A stretch of 37,741 bases of DNA from Ruminococcus sp. UBA7158 (GCA_002491605.1 DKWG01000028.1:1-37741); one strand, 5' to 3'; numbered from the stretch's first letter, positions 23,766 through 31,599 are shown. Notes: generated by a model not told the origin, from the letters alone. Program-made: numbers and translations.

Positions 23766-23822
23766 GGTCCTTTCCCCTCTCAATAACCTTTTGTCAGTGT
23801 CTTCAATTTATATAGCATATTT

Positions 23823-23882
23823 ATCTTACCAAAAAAATTATTAAGATACAATGGTGAAATTCATTAATCTTTCTTAATAATT
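23823..23882 (-). promoter_or_regulatory. Promoter and repeat sites of the response regulator gene
   Basis: TTGTAT (23846-23851), 17 bases, TAAGAT (23823-23828) on the minus strand. AATTATTAAGA (23836-23846) is repeated inverted as TCTTAATAATT (23872-23882), and TTAAT occurs twice at a 10-base step (23864, 23874), as expected for an OmpR-type box. Confidence 0.5.
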
Positions 23883-23885
23883 AGT

Positions 23886-23936
23886 AAACGCCCCGCCTCA
23901 AAAAAGCTTTAACCTTTTTGAAGCAGGGCGTTTTCT
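23886..23936 (-). terminator. Terminator of the XRE-repeat protein gene
   Basis: A long imperfect stem of ACGCCCcGC and TCAAAAA against TTTTTGA and GCaGGGCGT. It lies just after the stop of the XRE gene. Confidence 0.75.
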
Positions 23937-23967
23937 CTATACTTATATCATAATCTTACGCATTGTG

Positions 23968-25158
23968 TTACTTTAAAAATGACTCTGCTATTTCCTGAAC
24001 GTCGTCTGAATCCATGTACGGCAGGAATTCCTTAATCGCTTTAAGACCTCCCTGCTTGATTTGCTCGGCTGCAAAGTGCGCGACGTCGTCTTGGTCAAGA
24101 AAGGGCAGATACTGACTGATGCTCCTCCCGTTTTTAAATTCAAGCTCAGCAACCTCTTTAACTCCGTCCTCGTCCATATACGGCAAATACTTGGCTACAT
24201 TTTTGCCATCCTCAACGTCCTTCTTGGCAAGCTCCGCAATCCTATCTTCATCGATATACGGAAGGTACTTCTCAATGCTCTTGCCGTTATCACGCTCTGC
24301 TTTAGCGAAGTTATATACTTCGTCATCGTCCATGTAGGGCAAATACTTTTCTATATTCCTGCCCTCCTCGACATCATCCCAAGCAAGCTTCGCAATCTGC
24401 TCTTCGTCAATATACGGAAGAAACTTCTCAATGCTCTTGCCTTTATCACGCTCTGCTTTGGCAATGTTGTAGACTTCGTCTTCGTCCATATAGCATAAAT
24501 ATGCGCTTACGTCCTTGCCCTCTTTTGCGTCCTCAGCTGCAAGCTCAGCCACCTGTTCTTCTTCTAAATAAGGCAGGTAGCTTTTTATATCCAAGCCCTT
24601 GCCACGATATGACTTTGCCATTTCATATACTGTGTCCTCGCTGAGAAAAGGCATGAGACTTCCGGGAAGCTCTTCTCCCGACTTGATAATCCTCTTTGCA
24701 AGCGAATCGATATATTCTTCATCCAAGTAAGGCAAAAGCTCAGTTATGGAGTCGAGATTGTCAAGCAAATTGTCTCCCGACTTCTCAGCCACTGCTTCAA
24801 TCTGCTCCGGCTTTAAAAGAGGAGCAGCTTCGGCAAGCTCTTTAACGCTAACCTCATTTTCCTTGGCATACTCTTCAAGTCTGCCGTCCGCCGCTTCTTC
24901 AATAATTCTTGACTTCGAGCCTAAAATCTCATCTATGCTGACATTGAAAATCTCGGCAAGCTCAGGAAGCTTGGAAATGTCGGGCATCGAGTTGCCTCGT
25001 TCCCAGTTTGATACAGCCTGAAAGCTTATCTCCAAGCGGTCGGCAAGCTCAAACTGCGTCATGTTGTTTTTCTTTCTCAGCTCGGATATTTTTCGTCCTA
25101 TTTTAATAGTTGAGAACCTTTCACCGAATTTCGGCTTTTCATTTGAACCGTTAAACAT
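23968..25158 (-). CDS. XRE-type regulator fused to about ten 26-residue helical repeats
   Basis: A 396-residue protein. Residues 18-80 are a Cro/C1-type helix-turn-helix (GRKISELRKKNNMTQFELA, then SFQAVSNWERG). From about residue 105 to the end the sequence is a tandem array of about ten 26-residue units with the core YLPYMDEDEVYNIAK and a linker of the type ERDKGKSIEK. Units alternate in pairs (LPYM-DEVYN with LPYI-EQIAK), so growth by 52-residue blocks is likely. Each unit should form two short helices, so the array may be a solenoid for protein binding. AAAGGA lies 11 bases before the ATG. I know no established function; regulation of or interaction with a membrane-stress or cell-surface partner would be a guess. 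Confidence 0.85.
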   Translation of the reverse strand: MFNGSNEKPKFGERFSTIKIGRKISELRKKNNMTQFELADRLEISFQAVSNWERGNSMPDISKLPELAEIFNVSIDEILGSKSRIIEEAADGRLEEYAKENEVSVKELAEAAPLLKPEQIEAVAEKSGDNLLDNLDSITELLPYLDEEYIDSLAKRIIKSGEELPGSLMPFLSEDTVYEMAKSYRGKGLDIKSYLPYLEEEQVAELAAEDAKEGKDVSAYLCYMDEDEVYNIAKAERDKGKSIEKFLPYIDEEQIAKLAWDDVEEGRNIEKYLPYMDDDEVYNFAKAERDNGKSIEKYLPYIDEDRIAELAKKDVEDGKNVAKYLPYMDEDGVKEVAELEFKNGRSISQYLPFLDQDDVAHFAAEQIKQGGLKAIKEFLPYMDSDDVQEIAESFLK

Positions 25159-25270
25159 ACTTAATCCATTCCTTTCATTTATACCGGACTGTAAAACCGT
25201 TCTGCGATTTACGATTTCATAAATCTAAGATTTTCAGTCTGAACATTTATTGAGAAGCAGGCTCTGCTCC

Positions 25271-25332
25271 CCTGTCTGCAAGTACTAATATACACCGTGT
25301 GTTCAAATAAGAACAGCAAGCAATGCTTGAAT
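25271..25332 (-). repeat. Diverged block A upstream of the XRE gene
   Basis: 62 bases that align with 25739-25803: both contain CCTGTC, CTGCAAGT, AATATAC, then AACAGCAA and TGCTTGAAT in the same order. It lies 113 bases before the XRE start. Translated like block B it has stop codons. Confidence 0.65.
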
Positions 25333-25440
25333 CCGCATTTTTTATTTAAAAGCCGCACTAAATCAGCGCTTGAATCGCCGTATTTCAGTTAAAAGCATAG
25401 ATGTATGCGCTGAGTAAAGCTGCTTTATGTGATTTTTTGT

Positions 25441-25707
25441 CTACAGCTTGGGATTTTCATCCCAAGGCTTTTTCGACTCCGACATCAAAAAGCTCGGTGA
25501 ATCAGGATAGCTCGGAAAAATCGGGCACTGGATTGACTCACAGGTATTGCGCATATTCTGAAAGCTGCGGCTCAGACAGTCGATATTATCTGACTGCGAA
25601 CAGATTGAAGCAATAGTATTTCTTATCCACATTGCTGTTCGCTGTACGATTTTGCACCTGATGAGCCTGTTTCCGTATTCCTTAGTATCATTTGTTTCTT
25701 TAAGCAT
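25441..25707 (-). CDS. Unrecognised 88-residue Cys-containing protein
   Basis: From the ATG at 25707 (GGGGG eight bases upstream) the product begins MLKETNDTKEYGNRLIRCK and contains five cysteines (RCKI, ICSQ, DCLS, TCES, QCPIF) and ends SESKKPWDENPKL. There is no membrane helix or signal. The frame stays open a further 57 codons upstream, but that part lies over block B and has no start site. No family was recognised. It precedes the XRE-repeat gene on the same strand, 282 bases away. Confidence 0.55.
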   Translation of the reverse strand: MLKETNDTKEYGNRLIRCKIVQRTAMWIRNTIASICSQSDNIDCLSRSFQNMRNTCESIQCPIFPSYPDSPSFLMSESKKPWDENPKL

Positions 25708-25738
25708 TTTACAACCCCCGTTTTTGCGACCGGTTTTC

Positions 25739-25803
25739 CCTGTCGCCTGCAAGTCAAAATATACTCCTTGGGAGGTGTTTTGAACAGCAATCAGTGCTTG
25801 AAT
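25739..25803 (-). repeat. Diverged block B upstream of the 88-residue protein gene
   Basis: 65 bases matching block A. On the minus strand it contains the short stem ACACCTcccAAGGAGTAT. It begins 32 bases before the predicted ATG, so it may be a promoter or leader element shared with the XRE gene. Confidence 0.65.
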
Positions 25804-25864
25804 AGCACTAAAACAAAGGTTGAGCGTGAAATACATCACTATACTCTTGAATTTAACACAAAAA

Positions 25865-25902
25865 ATGCGGCGGCGCAAGCGTTTTAGCCTGTGCCGCCGT
25901 GA
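25865..25902 (-). terminator. Terminator of the GH127-like gene
   Basis: GCGGCGGCGCA (25867-25877) pairs with TGTGCCGCCGT (25890-25900) with one mismatch, then TTTTTTG on the minus strand. Confidence 0.9.
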
Positions 25903-25920
25903 AACTTTTATGAACGCTTA

Positions 25921-27894
25921 TTAATCGCTCTCTTTAAGTCTCCAATAGATGCCGTATCTTGTGTTGTAAAGCGAGTAATAAGGAACGAACTCAAGGTTCT
26001 CTTTACTTGCTGTAAAGGTGAAGGAGATTCCCTCGTTCTGAGTAAAGAACTTGTCGGGGTTCTTCTTGACCTCAGAGGGAGTTATGCCGTCATTCAAAAC
26101 CAATGTGTCGTTTTCAACTATAGTCTTTTCGGGGATGATAACCCACATACCTGTTGTAGTGGTGTTCATGCTTTCATCCGAAAGCTTAGCAGCTAAAAGA
26201 ACAGGTCCGTACTTGAAGGAAACAGTGTTAACGCTGTCCTGAAGCTTAAGTGCTGTAAAGCCCATGGGGATTTCCAAAACAACGCTGTCGCCGTTCTTCC
26301 ACTCTCTTTCAACAGCTGCAAAGCCTGCTTCATCTGTGTAGCTGACGTTTTCGCCGTTTACAGTGACGGTAACATCGCCCTTCGCCCAGTCAGGAATTCT
26401 CAGCTTGAGCTTAAACGACTTGTTCTCATTCAACTTGAGCTTGAAGCTTGTGCGGTTGCTCATGGGGATGTCGCTTGTCTGAGTGAGCTTTAAGCCCAAT
26501 TCATCGGCATTAAGCTCAGAGGAAAGATACATTGCAACGTAAAGCTCGCCGTCGTCGATGTAATACATTCCGTCGCCCAGCTTTGTGAAGTTCTCCATAC
26601 CGCTTCCTGTGCAGCACCAGAAGCTGTCGGTTGCTGTTGAGAAGGTTCTGAAGTAGCCTGTTGACATAGCCTGGAAGTATGTTGTCATACCTGTTTCAGG
26701 GTTCTGTGAAGCAAGGATATGGTTGATAAAGGCGTTTTCATAGTAATCGCAGTACTTTTTATCCTTTGTTATCATGAACAAGTCCTTGGTGAGCTTGAGC
26801 ATATTGTAAACGTTGCAGGTTTCGCAGTTACAGTTTGTGCGCTCCTGATTCAAAATATCATCCTCACCGAAATGCTCCCACTCACTGTTTCCACCGGTGT
26901 GGTATGTATGGTGGTCGACAACCATCTGCCAGAAGATTTCGGCGGTCTTTAAGTATTCGGTAGCGTCAACTGTTTTTCCTGCGATCTTTTCGCCGTGAAG
27001 GACCTCATATCTCTTAAGCGCACCCATAATCTTGGGGATTGTAGTGTTTGCGTGACGGTTGTTCAAAACATTTGCGCCGTCTGTGCGAATAAGCTCGAAC
27101 AGTGCATCTTCGTCAAATGCGTGAGCGGCAATTGCATACTTTTCTTCGCCTGTGACCGCATAAAGGTCGTAAAGAGCGTCGTTCATTCCGCCGTATTCAA
27201 TGCTCAAAACTGTTCTGTGGGTTTCCTCGCTCCAGCTCTTTGTTCTTTCATATGTCCAGTCGCCAAGCTTCTTTGCTATATCGAGCGCAGGTTCATATCC
27301 GGCGAACTGATAGCAGGAAATGAGTCCCTCGAAAATCTTGTGCATAGTGTACCACGGAACCCATGACTCTTTAAACATATCTGCCTTACCCTTTTCAACA
27401 TTGTCGAACTGCTGTTCAACATTTGTTGCGTTCAAAATAGTTGAGCCCCATAAGAAGCCGTTTTTGCGCTGACAAAGTGCCAAGCCGTCGACAATCTCGG
27501 TCATCTTTTTGTAAAGAGCCTTCTTATTTGCAGACGATACTCCGCCGTTGGCATAAGCCTGAGCCAAGGCTGTTAAGTAGTGACCCATTGTGTGACCGCC
27601 TATAAGGGTGTTTTCCCATCCGCCGTAAGGCTCCTTGCCGTTAGTGTCAACACCGTTGTTTTTGCGGAAGTTTGACAAAAGTCTGTCTGAATCCAATGAC
27701 AAAAGATATTCAATCTCCTTGTCAAAGGCGTTGACGCTGTATGCGTCAGTCATTTTGATATCTGCAATTGAAAAATCATAGATATCAGTCTTTTTTGCTA
27801 CCATTGAAGTTCCTCCTTCGGTTTTAGGCGCTGAGCAGCTCGAAAGCATCAGGCAAGCGAGTGCCAAACAAATTGATTTTTTTAGTTTATTCAT
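25921..27894 (-). CDS. GH127-like beta-L-arabinofuranosidase lipoprotein
   Basis: A 657-residue protein of the GH127 (DUF1680) family, which removes beta-L-arabinofuranose from plant arabinosides. Signal MNKLKKSICLALACLML and lipobox SSC show surface anchoring. The (alpha/alpha)6 barrel covers most of residues 40-450 (MGHYLTALAQAYA, WEHFGEDDIL). The zinc-cysteine site is conserved: CNCETC near 351-356 and CC in WCCTGSGMENF near 426; the second group holds the nucleophile in HypBA1. C-terminal beta domains follow. The ATG at 27894, with AAAGG eleven bases upstream, gives a normal signal peptide; the ATG at 27915 would add seven residues. It is monocistronic behind a promoter with a palindrome. 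Confidence 0.92.
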   Translation of the reverse strand: MNKLKKSICLALACLMLSSCSAPKTEGGTSMVAKKTDIYDFSIADIKMTDAYSVNAFDKEIEYLLSLDSDRLLSNFRKNNGVDTNGKEPYGGWENTLIGGHTMGHYLTALAQAYANGGVSSANKKALYKKMTEIVDGLALCQRKNGFLWGSTILNATNVEQQFDNVEKGKADMFKESWVPWYTMHKIFEGLISCYQFAGYEPALDIAKKLGDWTYERTKSWSEETHRTVLSIEYGGMNDALYDLYAVTGEEKYAIAAHAFDEDALFELIRTDGANVLNNRHANTTIPKIMGALKRYEVLHGEKIAGKTVDATEYLKTAEIFWQMVVDHHTYHTGGNSEWEHFGEDDILNQERTNCNCETCNVYNMLKLTKDLFMITKDKKYCDYYENAFINHILASQNPETGMTTYFQAMSTGYFRTFSTATDSFWCCTGSGMENFTKLGDGMYYIDDGELYVAMYLSSELNADELGLKLTQTSDIPMSNRTSFKLKLNENKSFKLKLRIPDWAKGDVTVTVNGENVSYTDEAGFAAVEREWKNGDSVVLEIPMGFTALKLQDSVNTVSFKYGPVLLAAKLSDESMNTTTTGMWVIIPEKTIVENDTLVLNDGITPSEVKKNPDKFFTQNEGISFTFTASKENLEFVPYYSLYNTRYGIYWRLKESD

Positions 27895-27926
27895 ATTAAT
27901 CACGACCTTTATCATTTATTTTGATT

Positions 27927-27943
27927 TTATCAGATTCTGATAA
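27927..27943. promoter_or_regulatory. Perfect 17-base palindrome in the GH127 leader
   Basis: TTATCAGATTCTGATAA lies 33 bases before the start and just downstream of the predicted transcription start: the usual place for a repressor operator. Confidence 0.65.
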
Positions 27944-27953
27944 GGATGTCTAT

Positions 27954-27983
27954 AACATATGAAAAGTCATAAGAAAATATCAA
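27954..27983 (-). promoter_or_regulatory. Promoter of the GH127-like gene
   Basis: On the minus strand TTGATA (27978-27983) and TATGTT (27954-27959) are 18 bases apart. Confidence 0.5.
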
Positions 27984-28020
27984 GAAGGCTGTTAATAAAG
28001 GTCAATATAAATACTGACAA

Positions 28021-28036
28021 TGTTATAGCGGTAACA
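28021..28036. promoter_or_regulatory. Operator-like inverted repeat between divergent promoters
   Basis: TGTTATAGCGGTAACA has five-base arms around a GC centre, like LacI-family operators. It lies between the GH127 promoter and the promoter at 28072-28100. Confidence 0.4.
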
Positions 28037-28071
28037 TCAAACACACTTTATTTGCTATTTTCCCGCTTAAT

Positions 28072-28100
28072 TTGACATTCAATTATCCTTATGTTATTAT
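28072..28100 (+). promoter_or_regulatory. Promoter of the small membrane-anchored ORF
   Basis: TTGACA (28072-28077), 17 bases, TATTAT (28095-28100). Confidence 0.7.
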
Positions 28101-28143
28101 ATTACAAAGCGCTGTTCTAAAGAATCAGAGGTAAGTGAGCAAT

Positions 28144-28404
28144 ATGTTCAGAAAGCCCATAGCTATCATTATAGCTTTACTGTTAATTATAATAACGGCG
28201 ATATCGGTTGTTTCAACTTATCAAAAGCATAAATTAGAAAAAAGAATCGATGTCATTCTCAAAGAGGAAATACGCATTTCTTTAGATTACCTTCAGCATT
28301 ATAAGGACTACGGCAGGGAATCTGACTGGCATTTCGCCGCCGCACACCTTGACGCATTTGAAACGGCATATGTTAGCGCCTATCAAACCCATACAACAAA
28401 GTAA
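28144..28404 (+). CDS. Small membrane-anchored protein, function unknown
   Basis: An 86-residue product with one N-terminal transmembrane helix (FRKPIAIIIALLLIIITAIS) followed by a polar helical domain. AGAGG lies 12 bases before the ATG; the GTG at 28135 is too close to it. The frame continues in phase after a single TAA (28402-28404) into the next ORF, so the two may once have been one protein of about 155 residues. No family was recognised. Confidence 0.6.
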   Translation: MFRKPIAIIIALLLIIITAISVVSTYQKHKLEKRIDVILKEEIRISLDYLQHYKDYGRESDWHFAAAHLDAFETAYVSAYQTHTTK

Positions 28405-28416
28405 GGCAATAATATC

Positions 28417-28611
28417 ATGTATATCGGCGATTTAGCGCTTATTATGAGCAGTCAGTACAGCCAGATGAACAAATATATTGATGAAATCATCAAAGCTGTT
28501 ACATACTTAAACAGCGATTACTCCGACCCCAGCGGATATCATCGGATACAAGAGATACATAATCATATGCATAACGACAATTGGAATGTGTACCGTGAGC
28601 TGACAAAGTAA
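28417..28611 (+). CDS. Small soluble ORF in frame with the preceding one
   Basis: A 64-residue polar product (MYIGDLALIMSSQYSQMNKY start) in the same frame as its neighbour and only four codons after its stop. An AAGG ten bases before the ATG could allow its own translation. It may be the C-terminal part of a gene split by a nonsense mutation. A terminator follows. Confidence 0.5.
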   Translation: MYIGDLALIMSSQYSQMNKYIDEIIKAVTYLNSDYSDPSGYHRIQEIHNHMHNDNWNVYRELTK

Positions 28612-28620
28612 TAGCTTTGA

Positions 28621-28664
28621 AAAAAACCCATCGAACAAAACAGTCCGATGGGATTTCTTTTTTT
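28621..28664. terminator. Bidirectional terminator between convergent genes
   Basis: CCCATCG (28627-28633) / CGATGGG (28646-28652), with A-runs and T-runs on both sides. It serves the small ORF pair and copA. Confidence 0.88.
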
Positions 28665-28687
28665 GTAAGGTCTTAAAGTGATGTTAC

Positions 28688-28897
28688 TTAAGCTATTCCC
28701 TCAACCTCATACCCTTGAGCTTCAACAGCCTTGACGAGTACGTCATCTGAAAGCTCAGCTTTAAGCGTTACAACTGCGCTGTCGTCCTTATGGCTCACCT
28801 CGGCATACTCAACCTCGGGTATGCTCATGAGTGCCGCCTTAACTCTGCCCTCACAGTGAGGACACATCATGCCTGTGATTTTCATTGTTTTAGTCAT
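28688..28897 (-). CDS. copZ: Nested CopZ-like copper chaperone frame inside copA
   Basis: From the in-frame ATG at 28897 the last 69 residues of copA form a complete HMA domain with the copper site GMMCPHC. The ATG is preceded by AGAGAGG nine bases upstream, a usable ribosome binding site, and the start MTKTMKITGMMC looks like a free CopZ. The length of 69 equals known CopZ proteins. It could be made as a separate chaperone besides being the C-terminal domain of the pump. Separate synthesis is inference. Confidence 0.55.
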   Translation of the reverse strand: MTKTMKITGMMCPHCEGRVKAALMSIPEVEYAEVSHKDDSAVVTLKAELSDDVLVKAVEAQGYEVEGIA

Positions 28898-31216
28898 ATT
28901 GTTTTTCCTCTCTTTACTTAGTTTTTCTATATTCTCGATGCCAGTTTCGTCCGCTGCCCAGTTCGATTTACCGGGATAAAGTCTGACGAAATTCAGCCTC
29001 AAAGCGTTTGTAACAACACAGAAGCTTGAAAGGCTCATCGCCGCAGCTCCTATCATCGGATTAAGCGTAAGTCCCGCCCAAACAAAAGCTCCTGCCGCTA
29101 TCGGTATTCCTATGACGTTATAGCAGAACGCCCAGAACAGATTCTGCTTGATGTTTCTAAGCGTCATACGGCTCAGCCTTACTGCCGCTGCAACGTCGGT
29201 AAGATTCGACTTCATCAAAACAACGTCCGCAGCGTCTATTGCGACGTCTGCTCCTGCGCCTATTGCAATTCCGGTGTCCGCTGCGGTCAACGCAGGCGCG
29301 TCGTTTATTCCGTCGCCCACCATGGCGACCTTGCCCTGCTCCTTCAGCTTTTTAACAGCGTCAGCCTTGCCCCCGGGCAAAACTCCGGATATAACCTCAT
29401 CTACACCTACAAGCCTGCCGATAGCATTCGCCGTCCTTTCGTTGTCGCCTGTAAGCATTATGACCTTGACATTTAAGCAGCGCATCTCGGCAATTGCCTC
29501 CCTGCTGTCCTCCTTGACGGCGTCGGCAACGGCTATTATGCCCAAAAGCCTGTTATTCTTGACGAAAAGCAGCGGTGTTTTTCCGTTTTGCGCCAAATCG
29601 TCGGCAATTATTTTCACATCAGCGTCGACCTCGGTAATTCCGCTTATAAACGACAGACTTCCTCCGAGAAGCTTATCACCGTTTACATCGCATGAAACAC
29701 CGCTTCCTGCAAGGGTTTGATAATCACTGCTTTCAAGCACATCAACCGAACGCTGCTCTTTGAGCTTCATAATTGCCTTTGCCAACGGATGCTCGCTCTT
29801 AGCTTCAACGCTTACGGCTGCTGTAAGAAGCTCGCTGTCGTCATTTGTGCCGCAGGGTATTATATCCGTCACCTCGGGCTCGCCCTTTGTTATCGTTCCG
29901 GTTTTGTCAAGAGCTATGACCTTGAGCTTTCCAAGCTCCTCAAGGGACGCCGCTGTCTTAAACAAAATACCGTTTTTTGCTCCGACGCCGTTGCCGACCA
30001 TTATAGCAACCGGCGTAGCAAGTCCCAGGGCGCAGGGGCAGCTTATTACAAGCACGGATATTCCCCTTGCCAGAGCATAGCCTAAGTCATTGCCGAGAAT
30101 CAGCCAGATTATAGTTGTCAAAACCGAAATTGCCATTACCGTCGGAACAAACACTCCCGAAACCTTATCCGCTATTTTTGCAATCGGCGCTTTAGTTGCG
30201 GCTGTGTCCTGAACCATTTTTATTATCTGCGAAAGTGTTGTATCCTGACCGACTCTTGCAGCACGGCACTTCAAGTACCCCGATGTGCTGACAGTAGCCG
30301 CCGACACACTGTCGCCGACCGATTTGTCAACCGGAACACTCTCGCCCGTCAGGCAGGATTCATTCACCGCTGCGTCTCCCTCAATAACCGTTCCGTCAAC
30401 CGGTATTGACATTCCTGCCCTTACTATAAACACGTCGCCTATTTTAACCTTGTCGACCGGCACAGTCCTTTCAACTCCGTCCGCAATTACGACAGCTTCC
30501 TTCGGACTTAAGCTTATGAGGCTTTTCAGTGCCGACGTTGTCTTTCCCTTGGAACGGGCTTCAAGCATCTTGCCGACGGTTATAAGCGTCAAAATCATGG
30601 CTGCCGATTCAAAGTAAAACTCACCGGTATACATTTTAACGGCTTCGGCGTTTCCTTTTATAACTGCGTCGGTAAGCATGAAGAGTGCATAAACGCTCCA
30701 GACAAACGAAGCCATCGAGCCTAAAGCCACAAGCGTATCCATGTTCGGGGCACGGTTCCATAAGCTCTTGAAGCCGTTTATAAAGAACTTTTGATTTATT
30801 ATCATAACTATAGCCGATAAAATCAGCTGTAAAAGACCCAGCGCCACATGATTTCCTTCAAAGAAGCTCGGTATTGGCAGACCAAGCATATGATGTCCCA
30901 TTGAAAAATACATCAATATCAGCAAAAAGCCTATTGAAAGACAAAGGCGCTTTTTGAGCTTGGGCGTTTCAGTGTCCTTTAAAGAATCCGAGGGCTCAAC
31001 TGTTTTTTTATCGGCAGCGTTCTTTTCGCCGGCGCCATATCCCGCTTTTTCAACAGCGGCTATGATGCTTTCGGGCAATGCGTCGCCCGAAACGCCCATT
31101 GAATTTGTCAGAAGGCTTACAGAGCATTCTTTAACTCCTTCAACCTCCATAACAGCCTTTTCCACCCTTGCAGCACACGCCGCACAGCTCATGCCCGTTA
31201 CATTATAAGTTTTCAT
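28688..31216 (-). CDS. copA: Copper-exporting P1B-type ATPase with N- and C-terminal HMA domains
   Basis: An 842-residue Cu(I) efflux pump. An N-terminal HMA domain (GMSCAAC, residues 7-13) leads to eight membrane helices, the TGES actuator motif, the metal-site motif CPCALG (about 395), the phosphorylation motif DKTGT, the HP locus SEHPLA and the hinge GDGINDAPA. Uncommonly, a second HMA domain (residues 774-842) follows the last helix after a charged linker. The upstream csoR lies 29 bases away, so both belong to one copper-induced operon. The protein moves cytoplasmic Cu(I) out of the cell. Confidence 0.96.
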   Translation of the reverse strand: MKTYNVTGMSCAACAARVEKAVMEVEGVKECSVSLLTNSMGVSGDALPESIIAAVEKAGYGAGEKNAADKKTVEPSDSLKDTETPKLKKRLCLSIGFLLILMYFSMGHHMLGLPIPSFFEGNHVALGLLQLILSAIVMIINQKFFINGFKSLWNRAPNMDTLVALGSMASFVWSVYALFMLTDAVIKGNAEAVKMYTGEFYFESAAMILTLITVGKMLEARSKGKTTSALKSLISLSPKEAVVIADGVERTVPVDKVKIGDVFIVRAGMSIPVDGTVIEGDAAVNESCLTGESVPVDKSVGDSVSAATVSTSGYLKCRAARVGQDTTLSQIIKMVQDTAATKAPIAKIADKVSGVFVPTVMAISVLTTIIWLILGNDLGYALARGISVLVISCPCALGLATPVAIMVGNGVGAKNGILFKTAASLEELGKLKVIALDKTGTITKGEPEVTDIIPCGTNDDSELLTAAVSVEAKSEHPLAKAIMKLKEQRSVDVLESSDYQTLAGSGVSCDVNGDKLLGGSLSFISGITEVDADVKIIADDLAQNGKTPLLFVKNNRLLGIIAVADAVKEDSREAIAEMRCLNVKVIMLTGDNERTANAIGRLVGVDEVISGVLPGGKADAVKKLKEQGKVAMVGDGINDAPALTAADTGIAIGAGADVAIDAADVVLMKSNLTDVAAAVRLSRMTLRNIKQNLFWAFCYNVIGIPIAAGAFVWAGLTLNPMIGAAAMSLSSFCVVTNALRLNFVRLYPGKSNWAADETGIENIEKLSKERKNNMTKTMKITGMMCPHCEGRVKAALMSIPEVEYAEVSHKDDSAVVTLKAELSDDVLVKAVEAQGYEVEGIA

Positions 31217-31245
31217 AAACTATCACCGTTTCCTTTAATCAATCG

Positions 31246-31548
31246 TCATTTCATCAACTTTTGCAGGGTAAGCATAAGCTCGTCTATAACTTCGTCTTTG
31301 CCGTTTCTTATATCGTCAGCTACACAGTTATGGATGTGTGCGCTCAAAAGCTCACGGTTAAAGGCGTTCATCGCCGCATTCACAGCCGCAGACTGAATCA
31401 GCACATCATTACAGTATGCGTCCTGCTCCACCATATTGATAATTCCCCTGACCTGACCTTCTATTCTTTTAAGCCTGTTCAAAAGGGATTTTTTATCCTT
31501 ATCCGAACGCAGTGTTCGCCGCTTGCACATACATTTTTCTTCTGCCAT
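31246..31548 (-). CDS. csoR: CsoR-type copper-sensing repressor
   Basis: A 100-residue all-helical repressor of the CsoR/RcnR family. It has the copper-binding set: Cys in AYCNDV, and His and Cys in the HIHNC segment (HxxxC), together with RLKRIEGQVRGI. Cu(I) binding releases it from DNA. An extra CMCKRR at the N-terminus may add metal ligands. AGGAG lies nine bases before the ATG. It is the first gene of the copper operon, and its operator fills the promoter spacer. Confidence 0.96.
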   Translation of the reverse strand: MAEEKCMCKRRTLRSDKDKKSLLNRLKRIEGQVRGIINMVEQDAYCNDVLIQSAAVNAAMNAFNRELLSAHIHNCVADDIRNGKDEVIDELMLTLQKLMK

Positions 31549-31570
31549 TTCATTTCACTCCTTTTTGCAT

Positions 31571-31599
31571 ATTATATACCCCTACAGGGTATTTGTCAA
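31571..31599 (-). promoter_or_regulatory. Copper operon promoter with CsoR operator in the spacer
   Basis: On the minus strand TTGACA (31594-31599), 17 bases, TATAAT (31571-31576). The palindrome ATACCCCTACAGGGTAT (31576-31592) fills the spacer and matches the TACCC-N5-GGGTA form of CsoR sites. Confidence 0.92.

Noticed and set aside
24061..24498. Plus-strand frame of 145 residues opposite the XRE-repeat gene
   Set aside because: It is open only because the repeat units keep the same antisense frame free of stops.
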